The translations under genes and the position numbers were made by a program. Shown one piece after another: positions 45,901-56,381 of a stretch of DNA of 64,000 nt. Source of the stretch: Rhizophagus irregularis (Eukaryota; Glomeromycota; Glomeromycetes; Glomerales; Glomeraceae); assembly GCF_026210795.1 (NCBI RefSeq), contig NC_089445.1:1922001-1986000 (forward strand). The letters are read 5' to 3'. Every line of letters starts with the position of its first letter. Position 1 is the stretch's first letter. The notes under the pieces were generated by a model. The model saw nothing but the letters and a program-made list of their open reading frames with translations, ran no database searches and was not told where the DNA came from.

Positions 45901-48129
45901 CTTTAAAACATCAAACAATACTAGTATCCACTAATATATACTATCCAAAAACTCACTGATGTAAAATCACAATTATTAAAAATTCGCAAGAATTTTTGTT
46001 AATACTGTTTAATTTTTAAGTTCAAAGTCTGATTGATAATACTAAATTCAAAACTTAATTATAAATCATTTTTATAAATTAGTATTAAGATTTTAATTTA
46101 AAAATTAAGCAGTATCAAGGAAAATTCTCATGAATTTTTCTTAATACTGCTTAATTCTAATTTAACTAATTTAGTATTAAGGTTTTAATTTAAAAATTAA
46201 GCAGTATCAAGGAAAATTCTCACGAATTTTTCTTAATACTGCTTAATTCTAATTTAACTAATTTAATATTAAGACTTTAATTTAAAAATTAAGCAGTATT
46301 AAGGAAAATTTTTGCGAATTTTTCTTAATACTACTTAATTCTAATTTAACTAATTTAGTAGTATTAAGGCTTTAGTTTAAAAATTAAGCAGTATCAAGGA
46401 AAATTCTTGTGAACTTTTCTTAATACTGCTTATATTCGCCAATTTGTGAAATTAGCCAAAATTAAGATTTTCATAAAGATTTGCACATTTTAACAAGAAT
46501 TATGTTTCACAAGCTTAAATTATATGTGTTACATAATCAGATAATCTAAATTTATCAAAAAATAAAAAAAAAATTTTTAATGTTTATTTAAAAATAACAA
46601 TGGCAACTACTTTCTTTTTCAATTACTTTTCAATCATTTTTCAATCAGATTTTATTAGGTAACTTAGAAAAGTTTATAGGCATATATAGCAGGTTTTTTT
46701 TAATCAGTAATTAAGAAAACAAATATTAATAATTTATATTAATAAGAAAAATCTTTTTTCATTTATTTTTAATTTTAGTTCCTTCTTTTTTTTAGTAAAA
46801 ATATACAAAATAAAAATGTAAGTTATGCTTTAGAGTTTTTGAAATATTTTTTTTTGTTTTTTACTATACTGATTTTATTCTACTTGTTAATTACTTTTTA
46901 AAATTGATTTTATTAATTTATTCGATTTAAAACAGAAATAGCAAATAAAACCTTGTTAAGTAAAGTAAAAAGAGCTCAATAATACCTGTAAAGATCATCT
47001 TTTGGTAAGAATTATAATTTTAAAAATTTTTGTGTCAGAGTTTTATTCAATTAACAAAATCGTTAATATCTCAGCATATATATATGCTAAACACATATAT
47101 TTATATTCATATGAAATCCCAGAACCTAAACTACCTGAACAAAAAAAAATCATTCAAATTGAATAACTAAATGTGAAGATATTAATGATCAAAGTCAAAA
47201 GTTAAAAATAAATATATTGAACGTAATTATTCAGCAACTTGTGATTCAATTTATGCGATATTTGGTTTATAGATAGCTCTTGATTACTTCTTTCTAATGA
47301 ATATAAATTCATTCGTCTAGCATACATACACGTTAAGTTATTCAATATTTTGTCATAATAATTATATTTAAATTTTTTAATTTTAATGATATTATTAAAA
47401 AAATCAAAAAATAATATAATCAAATCAATTTTATTTATGTCAGCTGGTGTGAATCTATCATTTTCATGTAACTTGTATTTGCATTTGCTTAATAAAGTTA
47501 GTTTTTTGAATATAAAAACTTAATTCCATAAATCAGTCCATATGTTAATTCTAATTTAACTATTAAGCAGTATTAAGGAAAATTTTTGTGAATTTTTCTT
47601 AATACTGTTTAATTCTAATTTAACTAATTTAATATTAAGGCTTTAATTTAAAAATTAAGCAGTATCAAAGAAAATTCTCACAAATTTTTCTTAATTCTAA
47701 TTTAGCTAATTTAGTATTAAGACTTTAATTTAAAAATTAAGCAGTATTAAAAAAAATTTTTACAAATTTTCTTATTAAAAAAAAGAACTTTTAAATTACT
47801 AATTAAACTTTAAAAACAATCTGTATGATTTAAATTTTAAAAAAATACTTCTGCTTTTTGATTTTTACATTTCTATATTTCATTAACCAATTAAAATTCA
47901 GCTGATCGCTGATTACATGCATTAATAGTATGTTATTGTTTATTTTTTGTTTATTTTTTCAAAAATATTCTTTTCTCATCTTTTTTTTAGAAAAAAAAAG
48001 ACAATAAAAATGAATACCAAAATTATTTTAACATATAATAATAAAAATTAAATAAAAAACTTATTTTGATAATATATAATATATATATTTGTACTAAACT
48101 AATAATTATACAAAAAGTGATACGCACGT
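45901..48129. repeat. Palindromic ~115-bp tandem repeats in two blocks, AT-rich spacer between
   Basis: Blocks at about 45985-46440 and 47545-47780 repeat TTAAGCAGTATCAAGGAAAA and its inverse, each unit being a foldable palindrome. About 1.1 kb of other AT-rich DNA separates the blocks, suggesting an insertion, though no boundaries are clear. No gene is seen. Confidence 0.65.
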
Positions 48130-48373
48130 TAAGGTTGCTTGTCTAAACCTCTTCAAAATCCTACGATTAGTTTCGTCAAAATTTTACTATAGATTTATTA
48201 TAGTTTCGGCAGAGTTTCGGCAGTTTCGGCATTTATAATAAGTTTCGGCAGTTTCATCTTTCTCCAAAGTTTTGCCAGTTTTTTAATATAACTTTAATAT
48301 AGTTTTGGCAGAATTTCGCTTTTCAGCGAAACGCCATCTTGCCTAAACCCCTAGGTTTCGGCAAGCAACCTTA
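48130..48373. mobile_element. 244-bp hAT-type MITE, copy B
   Basis: Same element as copies A and C, in the opposite orientation. A perfect 8-bp duplication ACGCACGT lies at 48122-48129 and 48374-48381. Confidence 0.95.
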
Positions 48374-49149
48374 ACGCACGTATATCAATTAACAATTACT
48401 TTTACTAATATCTCTTTGGAATTGTAATGGTGAATTTTAACAATATTAATTAAACAACTATATGTACACCTTTTTATGTTTTTATTTTTATATTAATATT
48501 ATATGTTAATATATATTAATTATATTTTTTTTTTACTTTTATGTATTTTATTTAATTTTTTTAATATATTACTAACATTACTACTATCGTTTTATTACTT
48601 TTTTTATATCTAACTAATATATTAATAATATTACTACTTTACTAAAAATGGCCAATTTTTTGAAATATTTTTATAGATCTAGATACAATGGCTTTCAAAA
48701 TAATTGTGCAATTATTTTGTAAAATTTTTAAAATATATCAAGATATATTTGAGGTACTTTACTGGACAGGGTAATTTTTTCAAGATATCATATAATGCTT
48801 TTATGATATCATTAAATATACTTAAAACTCGTATTTTAATAATGTCATAAAAACATTTTATATAATAAAAAATAATCCAAAAAGCATGTTAAACCCCATT
48901 TCTAATGCTTACTAAGACATCATAAAAAAACGGCATTATAATTATGTTCTCAAAACCATTTTATGATATTTTTAAAATATTGTCAAAACACTTTACTAAC
49001 ATTTAAAATATTAATTATAAAATGTATTATGCAATTTATTATTAAGAATATTATAATATACAATAATGTATTATAAAAGTAAATATTAATCTATAAATAT
49101 TTCATTGTAATTAATGTTAAGCTTAAACCATACTAACACCACACCTGCC

Positions 49150-50756
49150 ATCAACTCTTCTGATAAAAATTCTCTTTGATTATAATCCACAGATACTTTG
49201 AGGTCTAGATTTGAGTCTAAAAGAGAAAAAATGAAACTTTAGTAATCATTTCATTATAAAACAATTTAAAGAAAAACAAAGAAAAAACTCACCTAAATCA
49301 GTGTCCAAATAAACTGAAAAACTAACCACCTAAAAAGAAAGAAAAAAAAGAACTATTAATAACAGTTCGTTAAATTATATAAAATGTGGGAGAAAACTGA
49401 AATTAGAAAACTTACGCGTCCAAAAAGATCCAAAGAGATCTGATGAGCAAATAAATCCCATATCAAAAGTAACTCTCACAGCCGTCTAAACAAAAGAAAT
49501 GAACATTAGAGAACATTTTATTAAAGAAATTAAATTTGAAAAAGGAAATATTCCAATTCCTCTTACCGAAATCTGAAATTCAAAATCCATGTGTTCACCG
49601 AAAATGAAATTCTGTAAAGAGGTTCCAACTAGCCACCTAAAAAAAGAAACAAAATAACGAAATCATAAGTAAAGTTTCGTTAAAATACAAAATTCATGTT
49701 ATAAACTTACCAAAATCTAACATGTCTAAAAACTATTGAATTGGATTGAGTTTTGGGTTGTTACGTGAGAATATCCTTGAATTCATCCATTATTATCAAG
49801 GGTTGAGGGAAATTATTCAAAGAACTGATCACTTAAAAAAAAGGAAAAAAATAACGAAATGTACAATAAGTAAAGTTTCGTTAAATATGAAATCTAAGAT
49901 ATTATAAACATACCAAATCTAAGATCTGTCGCCTAAAAAAAAAAGAAAATAACGAACATCAGTAACGTTTCATTAAAATAAAAAAATTTAAAGAAAGTAT
50001 TGTAAAATTACCAAAATGCTACACGTAAAAGAAATCCACAAGAATCGCCTAAAAAAAGACTTACAAAAAAGAAAATAAACATTCAGTTAATTAGAATGTT
50101 TCTTAAAGAAAAAAAAGAAAAAATGGAAGTTTCGTGATGAAACATACGAAACTTACCATTTTCTGAATTACTAAATTCCTAGAAACGGATCTTACAAAGA
50201 AGAAAGGAAACATTAGTAAACGTTTTCTAATAAAAAAAAATTTTTCTAAATAAATATACTTACTTTACGAAACAAATATCCCAAACCTACAAAAAAAAAG
50301 AAAGCGTTAGCAAACGTTTCCAATAAAAAAAATTAAAAAATAAATTCAAGTTTTATAACACTACAAAACTCATCATTTCAAAACTTCTAAATTCAACTTT
50401 CCGACCTACAAAAAATTAAAAGAAACGTTAGCTAATGTTTTTTAATAAAAAAATTAATAAAAATTAATTTAAAAGTTTTGAAGCAAAACTCTTCAAAACT
50501 TACAATTTCCAAAATCCCGCTGAAAGTCCTACAAAAAAAATATAGGAAATGTTAGTTATGTTTCCTAAAAAAAAAAAATTTTAATATAAAGTTTCAAAGC
50601 AAAAGCTTCGAAGCTTACCATTTCCAAAATCTGAAGTTAAAGGCCAGCTAGATGTCTAAAAATAATATAGGAAGCGTTAGAAACACTTTCCTAAAATTAA
50701 AAAAAAAATTTTAAAGTTTTGAAGCAAAACGCTTCGAAACTTACCATTTTGTTTTT
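49150..50756 (-). repeat. Array 2: intron/micro-exon-like units, minus strand
   Basis: On the minus strand about a dozen units follow one another. Exon-like pieces are about 19-120 nt, each preceded by a T-rich tract and TAG (or AAG) and followed by GTAAGT, GTGAGT or GTATGT. Downstream of the donor is a hairpin (for example GTTTCGAAGC, loop, GCTTCAAAAC). Before the acceptor a second hairpin, such as GGAAACATAACTAACATTTCC, presents CTAAC. Examples: donor GTAAGT at 50744-50739, exon ending GATTTTGGAAATG near 50622. Sequence identity to array 1 is low, but the order of parts is the same. Confidence 0.65.
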
Positions 50757-50952
50757 TTGAAAAATTCTGGTGAGAAAGGGAAAGGGAAAGTGGAAGTGCA
50801 AAGGAAAGGAGAAGGGGAAGGGGAAAAGAATAGGAGTGAGGGAAGGGGAAGGGTGAAAGAAAGGAGAAGAAGAGAGGAGGGAAAGGTGGAAGTAAAAGCC
50901 GTAAGAAAAAAAATTAAGCTTTTTGCTAAAAAAAGCTTAATTTTTTTTTCGC
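50757..50952 (-). other. Hairpin and polypyrimidine leader of array 2
   Basis: On the minus strand a perfect hairpin (AAATTAAGCTTTTT arms, about 50907-50948) is followed by ~150 nt that are nearly all C and T (polypurine on the plus strand, about 50770-50900), then the first donor. It mirrors the leader of array 1. Confidence 0.7.
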
Positions 50953-51744
50953 TATACTACAGCATGCGTAGTGGTAATTATTAATTTGATATTACGTGAT
51001 ACACATGATACATAAATTAATATAAATAGAAGGCTTTTTCCCAGAAAATTTTTTTATATCTTTTTTTTAGATGTATATATATCTCATATACACATATATA
51101 TATATCTATTAATTTTAATATTTTATGAAAAGGCCCCTTCTGAAACAGGTAAAGGCTAATTAATCCTATAGGGGGAGAGACATTGCAATTATTGCTACTC
51201 CTTCCACCTGTTTATAGTAAGTAAGGTTTAGTAATAAATTAAAATTTATCATTTATGTTTATAATAATATTATAAGTACATAATTATTAACAGCATGTTA
51301 GAAGCATTTAAAAATATTCTATAAATAGCTAATTTTACTTGCATTTAAAATAATTTTAAAAGTTTAATTGTAAAAAAATTTTCCAATATTTTAAAAATAT
51401 CACACTCTTAACAATAATTTTAAAGCATTATGAGAGGTTAAAATGTGCTTTAAGAACATTTTTATGATATTTTAAAAAAATTGGCTTGCCCAGTAAAGTA
51501 TTTTGAGATTAAAATATTAAAATAATATCAAAGTTAATTATATTATAATAATAAAATAATAACAAAAATATTAAAAAATTATTGTGATATTATTTTGAGT
51601 TATTTTTATAGACCTAGATACAATATAATTATAAAATAATAATAAAAATATAATAAAAACATTTTAATGTATTAAATGTATTTTTGTAGTATTTTAAAAT
51701 TATTACAAAATCATTTCAAGAAATTGGCCATTTTTAGTAAAGTA

Positions 51745-52345
51745 ACTTTTTATTATTTTTTTTTATATTTAAAATAATAATAATATTACTAATTAAATTT
51801 CTTTTTTTTTACTAACCTTTTATTATTCCTTTTTTTATATTTAAAATAATAATAATATTACTAATTAAATTTCTTTTTTTTTTATTTATATTTTGCTAAT
51901 ATTATTTTTTTTTACAAATAGTATATTATTTTATACTAGTTTTTTATTTATATTATTTATAAAAAATATTTGTATATTTAATATTATTTAATAAAAATTT
52001 TATTAATTATAAATGCATTTTAAATTCTGTTTGCAAATATAAAATATACGATTTAATTGAATAATATATATTATTTATCAGTACAAAATATGCAGTTTAA
52101 ACTGGAAAAAAGTACTGTTTATCAGTATAAAATATACGGTTTATTCTGAAAAAGTATACTGTTTACAATATAAAATATAAAATAATATACTGTTTATTAG
52201 TATAAAATATACGGTTTTTCTACTGTTTACAAGTATAAAACATACAGGTAAAACTGAAAAAATATATTGTACGCAAACCGTATATATGATACGGTGTGCA
52301 GAATACTGAATATATACAGTATGTGAAAATACTGTAATCATACGG
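51745..52345. other. AT-rich DNA and subterminal repeats, no gene seen
   Basis: Two near-identical ~75-bp stretches (about 51765-51820 and 51835-51890) are followed by ATACTGTTTATCAGTATAAA-type repeats belonging to the right end of the 10.8-kb element. Confidence 0.5.
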
Positions 52346-52353
52346 TAATAATA

Positions 52354-52784
52354 GAACCCTGGACAATTATAATTAAAGTCATATCTTCTATGCTAAAAAT
52401 TTATCCTTGTCATCCTGAACTTACTTTTAAAGCTATAGATACAAAACTTTGTAATAATAATTGCCCTCCTATTATCTATAATTTTGTTACTTAAAAAGTA
52501 ATATTTAATAATAGTAATTTTTATTTTTTTGTATATTGCTATGTATACCGATAGTGAAAAAGCATATATTTTTTTGCCAAATTTTGCCTGTGTAATGATA
52601 CTTATCTCAAATTCTAATCAGTAGATTTACAAGATTTTTGGTATCAAAAGATTCTTCTCTTCAAAAGAAACATTTTTTTCTATAGTAAAAAATAATATCA
52701 ACTTAATAAAATTACATGTTAAAAGAAAAATAAAGTTTAAAACATAGTAAGATATGACCTCAATTATAATTATCTGGGGTCCTG
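52354..52784. mobile_element. 431-bp MITE (CCCTGGAC family)
   Basis: A perfect 8-bp duplication TAATAATA (52346-52353, 52785-52792). The ends share GACAATTATAATT/GATAATTATAATT and GTCATATCTT. Confidence 0.8.
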
Positions 52785-52924
52785 TAATAATACTATAAAT
52801 ATACTGTTCGCAAAATACGAAAATACAGTATACTAATTGTATATATATTTTTTATAGAGCTATTAATAGCATTTTTTGATTCTGAAAGATTATTAAAATC
52901 TAAAAGCCTACTTGTGTAAACTGT

Positions 52925-54565
52925 TTAAGAGTTCATAGTATATAAAAGAGTAATACCAGTATAGAATGATAAAAAAGTAGTTAACTTTTTATTTTTATCT
53001 GCTTCTTTAATTTGTTTTCTCAATATATCATCTTCAGTAATATTTTAAAATAAATTACAATATAAATCTTTTAATTCATTTGCTTTGGACCATTTTAAAG
53101 AATTTGCATCCCAACATTGTTTAATTATATTTAAAATTGGTTGGAAAATATTGTAATCAGATTTTGGTCTAAATCCTTTACAAATTCGAATAGCTAAGAA
53201 TCCATCATGAGTAAGGTTGCTTGCCGAAACCTAGGGGTTTAGGCAAGATGGCGTTTTGCCGAAAAGCGAAATTCTGCCGAAACTATATTAAAGTTATATT
53301 AAAAAACTGGCGAAACTTTGGAGAAAGGCGAAACTGCCGAAACTTATTATAAATGCCGAAACTGCCGAAACTCTGCCGAAACTATAATAAATCTATAGTA
53401 AAATTTTGACGAAACTAATCGTAGGATTTTGAAGAGGTTTAGACAAGCAACCTTAATCATGAGCAATATTATAATAAGAGGAAAGTCCTGTACAAACTTC
53501 ATATGCAAGAATTCCAAATCCATAAATATCACTTTTTTGAGTATATTCTTTTTCTTTTAAAACTTCAGATATTACATAAGGTAATACTCCATATACTTCT
53601 TTATATTCATTTTAAGAAGGTTTTGTATTTATTGATTGATATAATCCTAAATTAACAATTCTAACAAAATCATTATTATATTTTAATACATTACTATAAT
53701 AAAAATCATGATGAATTAATCTACACTTATGAATATCTGCAAGTCCAATTGCAATCTTATATAAAATATCCAGCTTTTCTAACCAATTTATTGAATTAAA
53801 ACTATTATTTAAATATTGTCTTAAACTACCATGTGTTGTATGATTCATTACCATCATAAAATTATTAGATTCTGGATCTTTAATAATGCTATAAAAGTTA
53901 CCTATATATGTTGTTAAATGAACCATAAAAGCCATTTCAATCTAAAGGAATTCATAATTATGAATTTAGTTAATTTAGTATTTGTAAAAGGACAATATCT
54001 AGAAATTAATTAATTAATAAATAAGTAACTTACTTCTCTTAAAAAATCAACTGTAATATCCTGTAAGTTATATATACATTTTAAAGCAACCAGAAAATTT
54101 TCACATATATCAGCATTATGGTTTTTATTTCTTATTCATTGATTATTTTCATAATTCCATTCTGAAATAAATCCATCTTTTCAAATTGCTTCATAATTCA
54201 TAAATAGTTCCAAATCCTCCTTTGGCCAAATATTTAACATTTTCAAATCTATTATATTCAATCCACTCAAAACTTCCCCAATAATTAAGTTGTGCTTTTT
54301 GAATAAACTTATCAATTTCATGATTTCCACTAGTCCAATTTTTGAAATTTTGTTGAATGATACATTGACACCAATTATAAGCAGTTTTATATTCTTTGCA
54401 TAAACCATTCCTTTTATACAGGTATTTTAATTTTTCATTTAATATTAGTTTATCAATTAACAAACTTTGTTCTTCAGTTAAATTTTTATTGTTAAAATCT
54501 TTTATTTGTTCAAGTACATCATCGCTGAGCTTAAATTCTTCATATTGGATTGATGAATGAGACAT
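52925..54565 (-). pseudogene. Protein kinase of the expanded AM-fungal family, inactive
   Basis: The N-terminus (54565 on) has the typical region before the kinase domain with YNWCQCIIQQNFKNWTSGN and EIDKFIQKAQLNYWGSFEWI. It continues with the Gly loop LAKGGFGTIYE, then a frameshift and TGA codons at 54181 and 54136 where Trp fits. Next come FLVALKCIYN (catalytic Lys), an intron, GSLRQYL, LADIHKCRLIHHDFYYSNVL (HRD as HHD) and RIVNLGLY in place of DFGL, so the metal-binding Asp is gone. An in-frame TAA follows near 53613. After the MITE the C-lobe reads AIRICKGFRPKSD and IIKQCWDANSLKWSKANEL, with a stop near 53049 and the tail ending at about 52925. Confidence 0.8.
53212..53455. mobile_element. 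244-bp hAT-type MITE, copy C (in kinase pseudogene)
   Basis: A perfect 8-bp duplication ATCATGAG (53204-53211, 53456-53463). Removing it with one duplicate rejoins NIAHD with GFLAIRIC in frame. Confidence 0.95.
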
Positions 54566-54825
54566 TTTTATGTATAAACAGAATGAAAAGGTTTTTTTTT
54601 CGGAGTTTATTATGACAAAAAGTATGCAAATGTCAATAAAGAATAAAATGATGTGGCCATGACACGTAACTATTACACATTAATACATTCTTTCATCTTA
54701 TTAAAACAATAACTGACACTTATTATCGACAAGTGCAGATTTTTGAAAATACAATTATTAAATATAATAAGAAATATTTATTTTTACAATAAAACAATAT
54801 TTATTAATTGTTACTTAATTTTTGC
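54566..54825. other. Spacer between kinase and MPDU1 pseudogenes
   Basis: Upstream side of the kinase ruin; AT-rich, nothing else seen. Confidence 0.5.
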
Positions 54826-55740
54826 CATATAGTATAATACTAGATTTGACGTAAATAAATCAAATTTAGAAGAAATATTACGAAGTATAATAGGCATGGA
54901 AATTTCCTTTTGATAATTTAAAAATCTTTTAAAACGTATAAAACGTAATGAAACGAACTTTAAAATCAAGTTGATACCACAAGTATTAGTTTGTTAAGTA
55001 AAACAGCGGAGAAATTTTCTGCTCATTCTAAAAACATATCTCTTTAAACAAGTTTGAATTAAGAAATGTCGTTAATCTATGATTCTAATTTATCATTTTA
55101 TCAAATTATCTCATAATCGTAATACAGTAATGATTTTACCAGATATAATTAAGGTCCTGCTGTTCAATTGATAAAAGAAAGACATATTGATGTTACTAAT
55201 GTGGCTTGTCTAAAGTAATTATTATCCTATTATCCAAAGGTCTTGGAATTGTTGGCCAGATCCTAAAAATTCTAAAGCAAGATCAGCCGTGGTCTTAGCT
55301 TGTTGTGCTATAGGAATCGGATTGGCTTATAATTTCCGTCAGTGAAACCCTTTTAGTTACTATGGAGAATTATTATTTTGACGATAGAAATATTGGTACA
55401 ATACTTTCAATTCTTTAATTAATTATTCGGATCATTCTAAAGATCTTTATCAATCTTATGTTCATGGTTCGTCAACGATAATCAATGATACTTTCTTGTC
55501 ATATCCCCAAGCCTTCCTCGAAGATTCCACAAATAATTACAAATTACAAGAATAGTAGCACAGGTCAAAAGGTTCTCAGGCTCTGAAGTTTAATTTTAAG
55601 TGAATATATCTTAGTCAATATTTAATATACAAATGATAAGATATTTGATAATATATTTCGGGTAACACTTTTTGAAATGATATTGACAATTCTAGTAGAT
55701 GTGATTTGTGCATTGTGCAAGTTGATTAAATAATAATATA
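54826..55740 (+). pseudogene. Broken second copy of the MPDU1-type gene, with its flanks
   Basis: Homology to the intact gene begins in the 5' flank (about 54826 here, about 3080 there; shared AGAAGAAATATTA and CCACAAGTATTAGTTTG). The ATG at 55131 starts MILPDIIKV and is followed by a deletion/frameshift. Then come TNVACLK with a stop, LSKGLG-like sequence in fragments, RGLS, and AIGIGLAYNFRQ with a TGA, with missing segments, to about 55570. Weaker homology continues into the 3' flank (GTAGATGTGATTTGT). It is non-functional. Confidence 0.88.
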
Positions 55741-56381
55741 CTTAGCCGCAAATTAAAAATTTTCTGATTGTATTTATTTTTTATTCTTTGATCTGTTTTA
55801 TTTACACGAATTACACGAACTACGCGTTTGTTAAGAAATTATTCAAAATTATCCTTTTTAAAAATTTTCCGTTCTAACTCCGCCTATTATTATTAAAAAT
55901 TTTTTGATAGAACCTAAAAGGAAGTCATTAGCCATATACATCTAAGCCATAATATTAGATCAAAAAATTTTTACATATTTATAAGCCATACTTTTTAACC
56001 CTCCTGATTTGTTACGTCAGGGAAAAAAACCCCTTGATCTTTCCTTTGGAAAGATTACTAGAAAAAACATACGGCAATAAGCCATCATTTTAGTTTTAAA
56101 TTTATTTTTTGTAAGGAAAGGCTAAGTTTTTATTTTGATCAATCTTAAAATTTGTTAATAAAATTCATGGCTTTTTTCGGAAAAGCCACATTACAGTTTA
56201 AAAATGATTAATTTTATTAATCTGTACGAAAGATAATACATTATTATGATCAAATACATGGAAAACAAAAACAAACGAAAATAGATATATAAGCATGCCA
56301 TTTTTTCTCCTCTTTTCTTTCAAAATACCAATTAAAAAATTATTTATTTAAACCAAAAACTTAAATAAAAATAGCAAAAGA
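55741..56381. promoter_or_regulatory. Upstream region of the secreted-protein gene
   Basis: AT-rich; contains a TATATAAG box-like word at 56285-56292, about 90 bp before the ATG. No gene seen. Confidence 0.4.

Larger units (their letters stand above)
48755..51500. mobile_element. TIR element around array 2 (inner)
   Basis: The termini TACTTTACTGGACAGGGTAA and (inverted, right) TACTTTACTGGGCAAGCCAA lie just inside the outer pair, with TTTGAG near both outer edges. The interior has symmetric AT-rich arms (48760-49130 and 51200-51490) around array 2. It may be one element with double TIRs rather than two. Confidence 0.55.
48635..51744. mobile_element. TIR element around array 2 (outer)
   Basis: The ends TACTTTACTAAAAATGGCC and inverse are shared for about 25 bp. 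There is no clear duplication. A second TIR pair, TACTTTACTGG, lies inside. Confidence 0.6.
42047..52860. mobile_element. ~10.8-kb TIR element with many nested insertions
   Basis: The left end starts GCCCTATAAAAAATATGTA and the right end is the inverse of GCTCTATAAAAAATATATA. Similarity continues for ~40 bp, and both ends carry subterminal repeats of ATACTGTAT/ATACGGTT words (42060-42350; 52040-52345 and 52790-52850). No clear target duplication was found. No transposase is visible, so much of its length is later insertions. Confidence 0.6.
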
